DNA of 64,000 bases from Nitrospirota bacterium (GCA_016214855.1 JACRMT010000004.1:744001-808000), one strand, 5' to 3'; positions 34,941 through 45,127 are shown, counted from the stretch's first letter. Numbers and translations: made by a program. The notes: generated from the letters alone by a model not told the origin.

Positions 34941-36308
34941 CTAAAAAGTTTCTTCCATTTCCTGATATTCGACGTCAGTGGCATCGACAAACCGCGTGCA
35001 GTAAGCAAGGAAGGTGAGATTAACCTTGTCCGTGGGACCATTCCTCTGTTTTGCTATATCGATCACGATGCTTCCCCTGCCCTCTTTCTCGTCCTTTGCT
35101 TCTCGATAGAGGAACATGATTACGTCGGCATCCTGTTCGATTGCTCCGGACTCTCTGAGGTCAGCCAGCGTCGGGTTCTTATTGCTGCCGGTCCTCGTCT
35201 CAACACCTCGGTTCAACTGGCTCAGTGCAATGACCGGCACCTCAAGTTCCTTGGCAAGCGCTTTCAAAGAACGCGATATATCAGCGATCTCCTGCTCCCG
35301 CCGCTCAAACTTGCCGGTTCCTTTCATAAGCTGAAGATAGTCAATAATGATGAGGCTCAGGCCGTGCTGCTGCTTCAGCCTTCGCGCCTTGGCCCTCATC
35401 TCGAGCACCGAAAGACCGGACGAATCATCGATAAATATCTTGGACTCTGCAAGTTTGCCTGCAGCATTCGTCAGCTTGTTCCAGTCCTCCCGCTTATTGA
35501 TGAATCCTTTTCTCACCTTGTTCGAATCCACTTTCGCCTCGGAACAGAGCATTCTCATCACCAGCTGCTCCTTCGCCATTTCAAGGCTGAAGATCGCGAC
35601 AGGCTCGTTCATGCCTATGCCTACATGCTGAGCAATGTTCAGACAGAATGCGGTCTTACCCATGCCCGGCCTTCCGCCGATAATGATCAGATCTCCCTTC
35701 TGAAAGCCTGTGGTCAGGTCATCAATGTCCTTAAATCCTGACGGTACGCCTGTGATCGACTCTTTCCTGTCATACAGCCTTTCGATCGTCACAAAGGTGT
35801 CGGTTATCAAATCCTTCATGGGGTAGAAGGCGGTCTTTACCTTCCGGTCATGCAGGTGGAATATGGTCTTCTCGGCAAAATCGATCAGTTCATCAGCATC
35901 CTGCTCGCTTTCATAGACATTCTTCGCGATATCGGTAACTGAAGTGAGAAGCCCTCTGACAAGCGCCTTTTCTTTGATGATCCTGGCGTGATACCGCACA
36001 TTGGCAGAGGTCGCGACGATAGATGCAAGGGAGGAGAGATACTGCAGCCCGCCGACAGCCTCAAGCTCTCCGCGGACCTTCATGAATTCGGTCAGGGTGA
36101 TGATATCGACCGGCTCAGGTTTCCGCTGAAGGTCTGTCATGGCCTGATAGATCTTCTTGTGAGAGTCCCGATAGAAATCATCAGCCACGAGCATCTCCAC
36201 CGCGGAGAAAAGCGCGTCATTATCAAGCAGAATGGCGCCCAGAACAGACTGCTCCGCTTCTATGCTTTGCGGGGGGACGCGGTCTTTCTGGATTTCAGAA
36301 TCTCTCAT
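34941..36308 (-). CDS. dnaB: Replicative DNA helicase DnaB
   Basis: Hexameric replication-fork helicase, 455 aa. N-terminal DnaG-interacting domain (SIEAEQSVLGAILLDNDALF, about 15-115), linker, and RecA-like helicase domain (Walker A GGRPGMGKTAFCLNIA, H1a/H2 SLEMAKEQLVMRML, Walker B LIIIDYLQLM, the arginine finger region LNRGVETRTGSNKNP). No intein. It overlaps rplI by 4 bp, the frequent rplI-dnaB arrangement. Confidence 0.97.
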   Translation of the reverse strand: MRDSEIQKDRVPPQSIEAEQSVLGAILLDNDALFSAVEMLVADDFYRDSHKKIYQAMTDLQRKPEPVDIITLTEFMKVRGELEAVGGLQYLSSLASIVATSANVRYHARIIKEKALVRGLLTSVTDIAKNVYESEQDADELIDFAEKTIFHLHDRKVKTAFYPMKDLITDTFVTIERLYDRKESITGVPSGFKDIDDLTTGFQKGDLIIIGGRPGMGKTAFCLNIAQHVGIGMNEPVAIFSLEMAKEQLVMRMLCSEAKVDSNKVRKGFINKREDWNKLTNAAGKLAESKIFIDDSSGLSVLEMRAKARRLKQQHGLSLIIIDYLQLMKGTGKFERREQEIADISRSLKALAKELEVPVIALSQLNRGVETRTGSNKNPTLADLRESGAIEQDADVIMFLYREAKDEKEGRGSIVIDIAKQRNGPTDKVNLTFLAYCTRFVDATDVEYQEMEETF

Positions 36309-36748
36309 TCAGAAACAACATGCACTTTTACCGGAGCTGAAACCTCCGCGTGAATCTTGATATGAACAACGTATTCGCCTATGCGCTTTATCGGTTCATC
36401 AATATGAATTTTTTTCTTGTCGATATCAAACCCCTGTGCAGCGAGGGCCTCGGCAATATCCATGCTTGTTACGCTGCCGAAGAGCTTCTCTTCCTCTCCA
36501 ACCTTTGCCTTGATGACAAGCGTCAGCGCCGCAAGCTTTTCGGCAGACGCCTTCGAGGCATCCCGGATCTTGCCAGCCTTTTCCATGATGATCTTCTTGG
36601 TATGCTCAAGCTCCTTTATATTTTTTGTGCTTGCCTCTGCAGCAAGATTCTTGGGGATCAGATAGTTCCGTGCGTAACCGTCTGAAGCATTGACAACGTC
36701 ACCCATATGACCAAGACCCTTTACATCATCTTTGAGAATTACTTTCAT
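36305..36748 (-). CDS. rplI: 50S ribosomal protein L9
   Basis: 147 residues. The N-terminal domain MKVILKDDVKGLGHMGDVVN with KNLAAEAS and the long connecting helix (KELEHTKKIIMEKAGKIRD) are typical; the C-terminal domain includes KLFGSVTSMDIAEAL. The start is ATG 36748 with GGAGATG upstream; the frame extends to 36787 but that part is untypical. First gene of rplI-dnaB-memo. rpsF, ssb and rpsR, often upstream, are not here. Confidence 0.96.
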   Translation of the reverse strand: MKVILKDDVKGLGHMGDVVNASDGYARNYLIPKNLAAEASTKNIKELEHTKKIIMEKAGKIRDASKASAEKLAALTLVIKAKVGEEEKLFGSVTSMDIAEALAAQGFDIDKKKIHIDEPIKRIGEYVVHIKIHAEVSAPVKVHVVSE

Positions 36749-36845
36749 GATATGCATCTCCTTCGTATTTTTGTAATACGATACCACAATAATTACAAAA
36801 AATTCCTTGTCCCTCTCATGAGAAAAACTGCTTGAATTTACATGA

Positions 36846-36865
36846 ATAGATTGTTTACAATCTAT
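36846..36865. promoter_or_regulatory. Palindromic operator candidate between rplI and fadL-like gene
   Basis: Perfect 9-bp inverted repeat ATAGATTGT / ACAATCTAT with a 2-bp spacer. It lies 98 bp upstream of rplI and 137 bp upstream of the porin start. The size suits a dimeric TetR/GntR-type repressor; the regulator is unknown. Confidence 0.5.
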
Positions 36866-37001
36866 GAAACTGTATGGGAAATCAGCCTCGCAAAAGGAGG
36901 AAAACTATCAGTATATCTTTGATTATGGATTTTCGACTTTTCAAGTCACGCGGGATCATTCCATGTATAAATCTTTTCAACAACAAAAAGGAGGGTATTA
37001 A

Positions 37002-38285
37002 ATGAGGAAGACAGACAGTAAATGGGCTAACCGTATCATTTTGCTCGTGGCTCTTCTGGCAGGGGCAGGCTTTATGACAGGCAGTGCAGAAGCAACAAAC
37101 GGCTATTTTGCGCATGGATACAGCATTGAGAGCAAGGCACTGGGCGGCGCCGGAGTTGCGTTGCCACAGAGTTCACTTGATGCATCGGTAAACCCTGCGC
37201 TGATGGCTTTTGTGGGCAAACGTGCTGATATATCCCTCAGTATTTTTAATCCAAACAGGGAATATACTGTTGAGGGAAATCCTTCCGGCTTTCCGGGAAC
37301 ATTCGGCCTGGAGCCGGGGACGGTCAACAGTGACAGCAGCTATTTTCTTGTTCCTGCCATGGGTGCAAACTGGGTATTAAATAATACTACTTCAGTCGGC
37401 ATTTCAGTATACGGCAATGGCGGTATGAACACCGACTACGACAAGAACACATTCTATGGGACAAGGCCGACTGGCGTTGATCTGATGCAGTTATTTGTCG
37501 TTCCGACTCTTTCGGTAAAAGTAGCGCCGAAGCACTCTTTCGGCTTCAGTCCGATTATCGCCTATCAGAGCTTTGAAGTGGTCGGCCTTCAGGCCTTTAG
37601 TGCTTTTTCAAGCAAGCCGAATGATCTTACCAATAACGGTCACGACCATGCTTTTGGATTGGGCGGCAGGATCGGTTACTATGGTGAGCTATTGCCCTCT
37701 CTGAGCGTAGGTGCATCATACCAGACAAAGATCTGGACGTCTAAATTTGACAAATATGCCGGGCTCTTTGCTGATCAGGGAGGCTTTGACATTCCGGCGA
37801 ACTGGACGATCGGTATTGCCGTTAAACCGACTCCGGCATTGGCATTCCTCTTTGACGTTCAGAAGATCTACTACAGTGACATTGCCTCTATCAGCAATCC
37901 GATGATGCCGAATTTAATGACAACCACACTGGGCAGTAACGGCGGAGCAGGCTTTGGCTGGCATGACATGACTGTGTACAAGGCAGGCGTACAGTGGAAA
38001 AGCAGTGATGTCTGGACATGGAGAGCAGGCTATTCCTATGGCAAGCAGCCTATTCGCAGTGAAGATGTGATGTTTAACATCCTTGCTCCCGGCGTCATAG
38101 AGCAGCATGCAACGGTCGGTTTTACAAGAGCCATGTCAAAGACACAGGACCTCAGTTTTTCGCTTGTGCATGCGTTCTCAAAGTCCGTCAGCGGACCTAA
38201 CCCAATGGAAGTTCCCTCACTGCAGGAATTACGCATAAAGATGAACCAGTGGGAAGCAACGGTAGGATACACCTGGAAATTCTAG
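37002..38285 (+). CDS. OmpP1/FadL/TodX-family outer-membrane transporter
   Basis: A 427-residue outer-membrane barrel for hydrophobic substrates. Signal peptide of about 31 residues (membrane stretch LLVALLAGAGFMTGSAEA), then the FadL N-terminal hatch NGYFAHGYSIESKALGGAG and SSLDASVNPALMAF; barrel strands such as FGLGGRIGYYGEL and the C-terminal WEATVGYTWKF ending in Phe, as the BAM complex requires. AAGGAGG precedes the ATG. Monocistronic, with an operator candidate upstream and a strong terminator after it. The substrate could be fatty acids or aromatic hydrocarbons. Confidence 0.93.
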   Translation: MRKTDSKWANRIILLVALLAGAGFMTGSAEATNGYFAHGYSIESKALGGAGVALPQSSLDASVNPALMAFVGKRADISLSIFNPNREYTVEGNPSGFPGTFGLEPGTVNSDSSYFLVPAMGANWVLNNTTSVGISVYGNGGMNTDYDKNTFYGTRPTGVDLMQLFVVPTLSVKVAPKHSFGFSPIIAYQSFEVVGLQAFSAFSSKPNDLTNNGHDHAFGLGGRIGYYGELLPSLSVGASYQTKIWTSKFDKYAGLFADQGGFDIPANWTIGIAVKPTPALAFLFDVQKIYYSDIASISNPMMPNLMTTTLGSNGGAGFGWHDMTVYKAGVQWKSSDVWTWRAGYSYGKQPIRSEDVMFNILAPGVIEQHATVGFTRAMSKTQDLSFSLVHAFSKSVSGPNPMEVPSLQELRIKMNQWEATVGYTWKF

Positions 38286-38310
38286 GCTAAAGACCTATTC
38301 AACTGCTGTT

Positions 38311-38347
38311 AAAGGGGCCCGGGGTTCAATGCCCGGGCCCCTTTCTA
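38311..38347. terminator. Bidirectional terminator between fadL-like and M50 protease genes
   Basis: A 13-bp GC-rich stem (AAAGGGGCCCGGG, 38311-38323, with its complement at 38332-38344) and an 8-nt loop. The A and T ends serve both strands, so it terminates both convergent genes; the M50 stop codon lies at its right edge. Confidence 0.88.
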
Positions 38348-39187
38348 TTTAATACTTACCGGGACCGGGATAAAGGTCAGAACAAAGATAACCAGTGCAA
38401 TGAACCCTACCGCCTTACGCCTTGGATCGAGCGGCATATCAGGAAAGAGGATAGGCGGATGCTTTGTGCCAAGAAAGAAGAGCAGTAAAGCCCATACCAG
38501 CCAGCCCTGAAAAAAATAGCCGAGCAGGACAAGCAGTCCGATCATGAACTTTGAGAACGACCCGTGCCTTTCTCCTAAAACAGCGTACGCAATATGACCG
38601 CCGTCAAGCTGACCGGCCGGGATCAGATTCAGTGAAGTGACAAAAAAACCGATCCAGCCTGCAAAGGCAACGGGGTGCAGGTAAACTTCATAGGTATCGG
38701 GAATAGAGCCTATGACGACCTTTGACAGCGCGATAAACAGGAGGGAATCTCCCAACACTATCATCTCGCCTGTCTGACGGGGCATTGCATGCACTTCTGA
38801 ATAATGCAGACCAATAACAACGGCGACGATAGAGACCAGGAAGCCGGCGATCGGCCCTGATGCGCCGATATCCATAAGCGCATTTTTCGTGGTTATGGCT
38901 GAGCGCATTTTGATAAAGGCACCGAGCGTTCCGAACAGGGAAAGCGGGGGAGGCACAGGTATGAAGTAGGGAAGCGATGCATCAATACCATGATGACGTG
39001 ACGTTATATAGTGAGCAAACTCATGGACCAAAAGTATCGAAAGCAGCGTAAGGGAAAACGGCAGCCCTCGCAGAATGTCCTGAGGTTCTTTCAGCAGATC
39101 GACACCGGCATGGATGGCCCCGACCACAAGCGTTGAAGCAAATGTGAGAAGGAAAAGCACAAGATTAAGAAGCGGCGATCGCCTCAT
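38345..39187 (-). CDS. Site-2 protease family (M50) membrane metalloprotease
   Basis: A 280-residue polytopic intramembrane protease with about six helices. The zinc-binding HEFAH (in LLVHEFAHYITSRHHGI) and the second motif NLIPAGQLDGGHIAYAV (LDGG) are both present. It lacks PDZ and CBS domains, so it belongs to the small prokaryotic S2P group often of unknown substrate. It overlaps rimO by 4 bp. Confidence 0.92.
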   Translation of the reverse strand: MRRSPLLNLVLFLLTFASTLVVGAIHAGVDLLKEPQDILRGLPFSLTLLSILLVHEFAHYITSRHHGIDASLPYFIPVPPPLSLFGTLGAFIKMRSAITTKNALMDIGASGPIAGFLVSIVAVVIGLHYSEVHAMPRQTGEMIVLGDSLLFIALSKVVIGSIPDTYEVYLHPVAFAGWIGFFVTSLNLIPAGQLDGGHIAYAVLGERHGSFSKFMIGLLVLLGYFFQGWLVWALLLFFLGTKHPPILFPDMPLDPRRKAVGFIALVIFVLTFIPVPVSIK

Positions 39188-40461
39188 GCAACAACAGTTC
39201 CCTGCAGGTCATAGTCAAATGCCTGATCGATCCTGACCTGGACAAATTCATGTCTGTCAAAATCTGATCCCTTTATAAACACGACCCCGTCTATTTCAGG
39301 CGCCTGGGAATAGATCCGTGCAATCCCGACCCCGTCATCGATCTCATCCACAATCGCTCTGAAAGTCCTTCCGACAAGCCTCTGGTTCCTTTCAAGAGAG
39401 ATCGCTGACTGCGCCTCCATGATCCTGTCGCGCCGCTTCATCCGGATATGTTTCGGCACCTGACCCTTCAGCCCATAAGCAGCACTTCCCTCTTCCCGCG
39501 AATAGGTAAAGACACCAAGCATGTCCAATTTCACGCGCCGGACAAAAGCAAGCATGGCTGCAAAATCCTTTTCTGTCTCCTGGGGAAACCCGGTGATCAG
39601 GGTGCTCCTGAGTGCCACATCCGGCACGATATCCCTGATCTTCTGTATCAGTTTCTCGTAATAGTCGCTGCCGCCGCCGCGCTTCATCAGACTGAGGATC
39701 TTCTGTTCTGTGTGTTGAAGCGGTATATCAAGATAGTTGCAGATCTTCTCCTCTGATCTTATCGTTTCGAGGAGCTCATCCGTAATTGCGGTGGGATAGA
39801 GATAGAGAAGACGAATCCAGAAATCTCCGTTGATCGAGGCTATATCCTTTAAAAGCCTGGAGAGATCGTAATGGAGAAGATCGCTGCCATAGGCTGTAAT
39901 GTCCTGGGCAACAATGATCAGTTCACGCCGCCCTGCCCTGATAAGGGCCTCAGCCTCTTTCAGGATCTCCTCAGGCATTCTGCTCCTGAAGCTGCCGCGG
40001 ATATCCGGAATAACACAGTACGAGCAGCCCCTGTCACAGCCCTCCGCTATCTTGAGATATGCATAGGCCGTATCAGTGAGCCGAATATTCGTTTCTGCAG
40101 GAGCAGTGGCAGGCACTACACTGGCACAGTAATCAACGATCTTGTCATCATCGCCTACACCGTACAGAACATCGATCTCCGGGATCTCTTTTTTCAGGTC
40201 TTCGCCAAAGCGCTTGGCAAGGCATCCGAAGACCACAAGCTTCTTGTTCCCGGCCTCCTTGCCCGCTGCCAGCCTTAGTATCTCTTCTATCGACTCCTGT
40301 TTTGCCGCATCAATAAATCCACAGGTGTTGATCAGCAGGAGGTCTGCAGACTCACTATGTTCCGTGTAGGATAAACCCTTTGAGGCAAGCTTCATCAGAA
40401 GGTTTTCCGAATCGACAAGGTTCTTCGGACAGCCAAGACTTACCAGGGAGATCTTAGGCAC
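39184..40461 (-). CDS. rimO: Ribosomal protein S12 methylthiotransferase RimO
   Basis: Radical SAM methylthiotransferase modifying Asp of ribosomal protein S12. 425 aa: N-terminal UPF0004 domain with cluster Cys in SLGCPKNLVDSENLL, NTCGFID and GCLAKRF; radical SAM motif CDRGCSYCVIP; C-terminal TRAM domain (about 360-425). The SLGCPKNLVDSE signature marks RimO and not MiaB. It overlaps the DUF2062 gene by 8 bp upstream and the M50 protease by 4 bp downstream. Confidence 0.96.
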   Translation of the reverse strand: MPKISLVSLGCPKNLVDSENLLMKLASKGLSYTEHSESADLLLINTCGFIDAAKQESIEEILRLAAGKEAGNKKLVVFGCLAKRFGEDLKKEIPEIDVLYGVGDDDKIVDYCASVVPATAPAETNIRLTDTAYAYLKIAEGCDRGCSYCVIPDIRGSFRSRMPEEILKEAEALIRAGRRELIIVAQDITAYGSDLLHYDLSRLLKDIASINGDFWIRLLYLYPTAITDELLETIRSEEKICNYLDIPLQHTEQKILSLMKRGGGSDYYEKLIQKIRDIVPDVALRSTLITGFPQETEKDFAAMLAFVRRVKLDMLGVFTYSREEGSAAYGLKGQVPKHIRMKRRDRIMEAQSAISLERNQRLVGRTFRAIVDEIDDGVGIARIYSQAPEIDGVVFIKGSDFDRHEFVQVRIDQAFDYDLQGTVVA

Positions 40462-40789
40462 GGCTCTTCTTCACCGTTCTGTAGACGACAGCGTAACTCA
40501 GCAGCGCAGATACTGAGCCAAGGACCGTTGTACCCAGGAGAAATGGCATGAGAAGAGGCCCCAGCGTGTGAAGCAGTTCTTTCATGGACAGATGCGCCCA
40601 GTCAATATCCGGGATGATATGATTCAGGGAGAGGATCTTAGCGCCGATCCATATGCCAAACGAATAGATCGGTACAATGGTCCAGGGATTGGTCACGTAA
40701 ATGCCGACAATACTCACAAACTTATTCAGCCTGAAGGCCCATGCCACCAGAAGACCGAGGACGGTATGCAGCCCAATAAGCGGGGACAT
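40454..40789 (-). CDS. DUF2062 membrane protein, 5' end uncertain
   Basis: A DUF2062 protein with about three membrane segments (GLHTVLGLLVAWAFRL, NPWTIVPIYSFGIWIGAKI, FLLGTTVLGSVSALLSY). The first normal start is ATG 40789, but the frame is open and family-like upstream to the thiL stop (RQILTIRESPHRIALAFSVG, in front of VFIGMSPL), without any ATG, GTG or TTG. Either translation begins at a rare codon such as ATT near 40880 by coupling to thiL, or the first helix has been lost. Function unknown; position between thiL and rimO suggests cotranscription. Confidence 0.75.
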   Translation of the reverse strand: MSPLIGLHTVLGLLVAWAFRLNKFVSIVGIYVTNPWTIVPIYSFGIWIGAKILSLNHIIPDIDWAHLSMKELLHTLGPLLMPFLLGTTVLGSVSALLSYAVVYRTVKKSRA

Positions 40790-40865
40790 CCCGATGAATA
40801 CGCCGACAGAAAATGCCAGCGCAATTCTGTGCGGTGACTCCCTAATAGTGAGGATCTGCCTGAAC

Positions 40866-41852
40866 TTATCCCTGAGATGAGAAATGCTGATACCCCCGCG
40901 CAGAGACTTTTATTTTTTTCCCCTTATCGTCAATCACCGAGATTCCCGAATGCGTGATCTCCCCGATACAAAAAGCTTTTACCGCAGAAGCTGCGGGGGC
41001 CGTAAAAAGAAGCTCATAATCCTCGCCGCCGCTCAATGCCAGCTCAAGAGCCGGGACCCCCAACCATGCAGATGTCTCCCTCATCTCGTCTGAAAGAGGT
41101 ATGTCCATGGCCCTGATCCTGGCGCCGACCCCACTGTCCCTGCAGAGCCGTGAGAGATCGATCAGAAGACCGTCGCTGATATCGATCATTGCCGTGGCAG
41201 TGGATGAGATTTTTTTCGGATCTCTGGCTAACGGCATAAGATGCCTCCGCAGCAGCGGAGCGGCAACATCCCATGCCACAGGCAGTCCCTTTCTTGCGGA
41301 TTTAGAAAAATCGATCGTCCTTCGGATCTTCTTCAATAGTGCCAATCCGCATGCTGAATCACCGAGCGGACCGGTCACGTAGATCCCGTCACCAATCCCG
41401 GCCCCTTTCCGTTTTAGAACCTTTTCCGCACTTCCAACCGCAGTGAGAGAAAGCATGATCCTGTCAGCAGACGATATATCACCGCCGATAAGGCTTATGC
41501 CGTACGTTTTCAGCGCTTCCTCAATGCCGTCGAAGAACTGATCAAAAAAATTCATACGACTGTTTCCGTGCGCTGAGAAGTTCAGAAGAACATATTGAGG
41601 CATGCCGCCCATGGCAAAGATATCGCTGACATTTACGGAAACCAGCTTAAAACCTAACTGAAAGGGTGTTGTCCAGGAAAGGTCAAAATGCACTCCTTCC
41701 ACCATCATGTCCGTGGTAAGGAGGACATTCTTTCCGGCCTTGATCACAGCGGCATCGTCACCAATGCCGACCATAACGCCCGGGAACCTCTTTCCAAAGC
41801 GCTTTCTGAGAATCTCCAGGAGAGAGAGCTCGCCGGCCTGAGACAGTTTCAT
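40866..41852 (-). CDS. thiL: Thiamine-monophosphate kinase
   Basis: ATP-dependent phosphorylation of thiamine phosphate to thiamine diphosphate. 328 aa of the PurM-like fold: GIGDDAAVIKAGKNVLLTTD, MVEGVHFDLSWT, SLIGGDISSADRIML, and IDISDGLLIDLSRLC, with the Asp residues that bind Mg-ATP. It follows lon by 10 bp. No other thiamine genes are nearby, as is common for thiL. Confidence 0.95.
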   Translation of the reverse strand: MKLSQAGELSLLEILRKRFGKRFPGVMVGIGDDAAVIKAGKNVLLTTDMMVEGVHFDLSWTTPFQLGFKLVSVNVSDIFAMGGMPQYVLLNFSAHGNSRMNFFDQFFDGIEEALKTYGISLIGGDISSADRIMLSLTAVGSAEKVLKRKGAGIGDGIYVTGPLGDSACGLALLKKIRRTIDFSKSARKGLPVAWDVAAPLLRRHLMPLARDPKKISSTATAMIDISDGLLIDLSRLCRDSGVGARIRAMDIPLSDEMRETSAWLGVPALELALSGGEDYELLFTAPAASAVKAFCIGEITHSGISVIDDKGKKIKVSARGYQHFSSQG

Positions 41853-41862
41853 GATAGCGGGA

Positions 41863-44223
41863 TCAGGATTTTTTCTTGGCCTTGAGAGCCGCTTTCAATA
41901 CCTGATCCATGGTCTCGGCAAAGATGAACTCCATGTCCTTCTTGATATACTTCGGGATATCTTCAAGGTCCTTCTTGTTCCGCTTCGGAAGGATGATCTT
42001 CATGATGCCCATGCGCTTGGCTGCCAGGGTCTTTTCCTTCAAACCGCCGATCGGCAGCACCCTGCCCCTGAGCGTCACTTCGCCGGTCATCGCAATATTC
42101 TTGTTCACCGGCCTGCCGTTAAAAACAGATGCTATGGCAGTAGCTATCGTGATACCGGCGGAAGGACCGTCCTTCGGGATCGCGCCGGCAGGCACATGAA
42201 TGTGAACATCGGTCTTTGAAAAGATGTCATCCTTGATGCCGAGAGACCTGGCCGTTGACCTGACATAGCTGAGCGCTGCCTGCGCGGATTCCTTCATGAC
42301 ATCGCCCAACTGTCCGGTAAGCGTAAGATTGCCCCTGCCCTTCATGGTGGTAGCCTCTATATAGATGATGTCTCCGCCGGCCTCTGTCCAGGCAAGACCT
42401 GTCGAGACGCCGACCTCGTCCTTCGCCATCTCCTCTTCAGGCAGGTACTTCTGCACACCGAGAAAGCCCTGAAGATTCTTGGCGGTCACAATAAACTTCC
42501 TTTCTTTGCCTTCAGCGATCCTTTTCGCCACCTTCCGGCAGAGATTGGCTATCTCACGCTCAAGATTGCGGACACCTGCCTCACGGGTATACTGTGCGAT
42601 CAGCAGGTTCAGCGCCTGGTCCGTGATCGAGAGGATCGTGCTGGTTAGACCATGCTCTTCAAGCTGCTTTGGCAGCAGATATTTTTTTGCAATGCCGAGC
42701 TTCTCCTCTGTGGTATACCCCGAGAGATATATTATCTCCATCCTGTCCCTGAGGGGGCCCGGGATGGTATCAGCAAGATTGCCCGTTGTGATGAACATGA
42801 CATTGCTCAGATCAAACGGCACCGAGAGGTAATGATCGGCAAAAGCGAAGTTCTGCTCAGGGTCGAGCACCTCAAGCAGCGCTGATGAGGGATCTCCGCG
42901 ATAATCCATACCGATCTTGTCGATCTCATCAAGCATAAAAACCGGATTGTTCGTGCCTGCAGTCTTGATCCCCTGGATGATCCTTCCCGGCAGTGCACCG
43001 ACATAGGTGCGTCTGTGGCCCCGGATCTCCGCCTCGTCGCGAACACCGCCCAGAGACATGCGCACGAACTCTCTGCCCAATGAGCGGGCAATAGATCTGC
43101 CCAACGACGTCTTTCCGACGCCGGGAGGTCCGATAAAACAGATGATCGGTCCTTTCATCTTCTCCTTGAGTTTGCGTACACTGAGATATTCGAGGATCCT
43201 CTCCTTCACCTTTTCGAGGTCATAATGATCGTCATTGAGGACCTTCTTTGCTGCCTTGATGTCAAGATTGTCCTTGGTGCTCTTGGCCCAGGGGATCTCC
43301 ACAAGCCAGTCCAGATAGGTTCTGATCGTCGCAGCTTCCGCGCTGTCAGGGTGCATCTTCTCGATCCTCTTCAGCTGCTTCTCTGCTTCCTTCAGAACCT
43401 TTTCAGGCATTTTTGCTTCTTCAATCTTCTGCCTGAACTCCCTGATCTCTTCGGCCCGCTCGTCAATATCACCGAGCTCCTTCTGTATGGCCTTGAGCTG
43501 TTCCCTCAGGAAGTATTCGCGCTGCGTCTTGTCGATCTCTCCTCTGGCCTCAGACTGAATCTTCTGCTGCACGATCAGCAGTTCGATCTCATGGCCGAGA
43601 ATGTCGCTCACCCGCTTCAGTTTCTTTACCGGATCTGTAAGCTCCAGTATTTCCTGTGCCTGCTCTGTTTTCAGGCCAAGGTTGGATGCGACAAGGTCTG
43701 CGAGCCTTCCCGGCTCGTCGAGGTTCTCGATCACGACCATAATATCAGGGAGTATGGTCTTGCCGTAAGAAACTGCCTTGTCCAGCTGCTCCTTGACCGT
43801 TCGTATCTGGGCCTCTTCCTCGATAGTGACCTTTTCCGGTTTCATATCCTCGATCTTGGAGATCTCAGCTTCCATATACGGCGTTGCGCGAAGAAACTTC
43901 TTCACCTTTGCCTTTGAGAGGCCCTGCACCAGGATCTTCACCCTGCCGTCCGGCAGCTTGAGCATCCTCATGATCATGCCGACCGTCCCGCTCTCATACA
44001 GGTCGGTAGCAGCAGGATTTTCGATGCTCATATCCCTCTGTGTAAGCAGGAGGATCATCCTGCTTTCGGCAAGGGCCTGTTCAATAGCCTTTATGGACAT
44101 CTCCCTGCCGACGAAAAGGGGAATGATCATATAGGGGAAAACCACGATATCCCTGACCGGCAGGACCGGAATGATCTCCGGGATCTCGGTCTCTTTATCG
44201 TTATCTTTTTCTTTCTCCGCCAT
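41863..44223 (-). CDS. lon: ATP-dependent protease Lon
   Basis: A 786-residue LonA protease. N-terminal substrate-binding domain ([20 protein letters not shown], about 15-210), coiled region, AAA+ domain (Walker [14 protein letters not shown], Walker [10 protein letters not shown]), and the S16 peptidase domain with the catalytic Ser in [10 protein letters not shown] and Lys in [10 protein letters not shown]. Degrades misfolded and regulatory proteins, possibly the antitoxin at 8.9 kb (inference from Lon biology). galU lies upstream by 25 bp. Confidence 0.97.
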   Translation of the reverse strand: MAEKEKDNDKETEIPEIIPVLPVRDIVVFPYMIIPLFVGREMSIKAIEQALAESRMILLLTQRDMSIENPAATDLYESGTVGMIMRMLKLPDGRVKILVQGLSKAKVKKFLRATPYMEAEISKIEDMKPEKVTIEEEAQIRTVKEQLDKAVSYGKTILPDIMVVIENLDEPGRLADLVASNLGLKTEQAQEILELTDPVKKLKRVSDILGHEIELLIVQQKIQSEARGEIDKTQREYFLREQLKAIQKELGDIDERAEEIREFRQKIEEAKMPEKVLKEAEKQLKRIEKMHPDSAEAATIRTYLDWLVEIPWAKSTKDNLDIKAAKKVLNDDHYDLEKVKERILEYLSVRKLKEKMKGPIICFIGPPGVGKTSLGRSIARSLGREFVRMSLGGVRDEAEIRGHRRTYVGALPGRIIQGIKTAGTNNPVFMLDEIDKIGMDYRGDPSSALLEVLDPEQNFAFADHYLSVPFDLSNVMFITTGNLADTIPGPLRDRMEIIYLSGYTTEEKLGIAKKYLLPKQLEEHGLTSTILSITDQALNLLIAQYTREAGVRNLEREIANLCRKVAKRIAEGKERKFIVTAKNLQGFLGVQKYLPEEEMAKDEVGVSTGLAWTEAGGDIIYIEATTMKGRGNLTLTGQLGDVMKESAQAALSYVRSTARSLGIKDDIFSKTDVHIHVPAGAIPKDGPSAGITIATAIASVFNGRPVNKNIAMTGEVTLRGRVLPIGGLKEKTLAAKRMGIMKIILPKRNKKDLEDIPKYIKKDMEFIFAETMDQVLKAALKAKKKS

Positions 44224-44248
44224 TGCTTCTCCTTATCTGTTCCTTGAA

Positions 44249-45127
44249 TTAATGTTTGAGCTTCTTCGCAACTTCCAGCAGATACTTTCCGAAATCCTTT
44301 GCAAGCTCCTTATTTTTGAGGGCAAAGTCCACGGTCGCCTTAAGATAACCAAGCTTGTCGCCCGCATCATACCGGCGCCCCTCAAAAAGATACCCGTATA
44401 CCGGCCTCTTCTGCAGGAGCAGATTGATCGCATCCGTTAACTGGATCTCCCCGCCTTTGCCCGGCCTGGCTTTAGCGAGGATATCAAATATGTCAGGGGT
44501 CAGGATATACCGCCCGATAATAGCCATATTGGACGGCGCTTTTTCAGGATCGGGTTTTTCAACAAGACTGTTGATTCTGAAGACATTGTCCCGCTCCTTC
44601 GTGCCGCTGATAATGCCATAACGATTGACCTCATTGGTCGGCACCCTCTCAAGCGCAAGGATCGGGCTCTTGAGCTTCCGGTATAGTTTGATCATGTCGG
44701 GAAGCAGCGTCTCTTCAGGAGGGATGATATCATCGCTCAGAATGACGGCAAAGGGTTCATCCTTTACAAAGGGCTTGGCGCAGAGGATGGCATGGCCGAG
44801 GCCGAGCGCATACCCCTGCCTGATATAGGCAATATTGATCTCGCTGAGTCTGTTGATCTCCTCAAGGAGCTTTTCCTTGCCGCTCTTCTTCAGCTTATCC
44901 TCAAGCTCAAAGGCATAGTCAAAATGGTCCTCGATATTTCTCTTATGCTTGCCGGTAATGATAATAAATTCGGATATTTCACAGGCTATCGCCTCTTCAA
45001 TGCCGTATTGGATCATCGGCTTGTCCACGATCGGCAGCATCTCCTTGGGAGACGCCTTGGTTGCAGGCAGAAACCGCGTGCCGAGACCGGCAGCAGGGAA
45101 TATCGCCTTTTTTATATCATCAGACAT
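44249..45127 (-). CDS. galU: UTP-glucose-1-phosphate uridylyltransferase
   Basis: Makes UDP-glucose for polysaccharide and LPS synthesis. 292 aa: nucleotide-binding AIFPAAGLGTRFLPATKASPKEM, LPIVDKPMIQYGIEEA, FAVILSDDI, and GEIQLTDAINLL. GTGAGGT precedes the ATG. It heads the galU-lon-thiL run. Confidence 0.96.
   Translation of the reverse strand: MSDDIKKAIFPAAGLGTRFLPATKASPKEMLPIVDKPMIQYGIEEAIACEISEFIIITGKHKRNIEDHFDYAFELEDKLKKSGKEKLLEEINRLSEINIAYIRQGYALGLGHAILCAKPFVKDEPFAVILSDDIIPPEETLLPDMIKLYRKLKSPILALERVPTNEVNRYGIISGTKERDNVFRINSLVEKPDPEKAPSNMAIIGRYILTPDIFDILAKARPGKGGEIQLTDAINLLLQKRPVYGYLFEGRRYDAGDKLGYLKATVDFALKNKELAKDFGKYLLEVAKKLKH

Noticed and set aside
36925-37005. 26-codon leader-like ORF overlapping the fadL start (stop within ATGA)
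   Set aside because: The overlap is suggestive of coupling, but there is no well-placed ribosome-binding site and the peptide has no recognisable attenuation motif.
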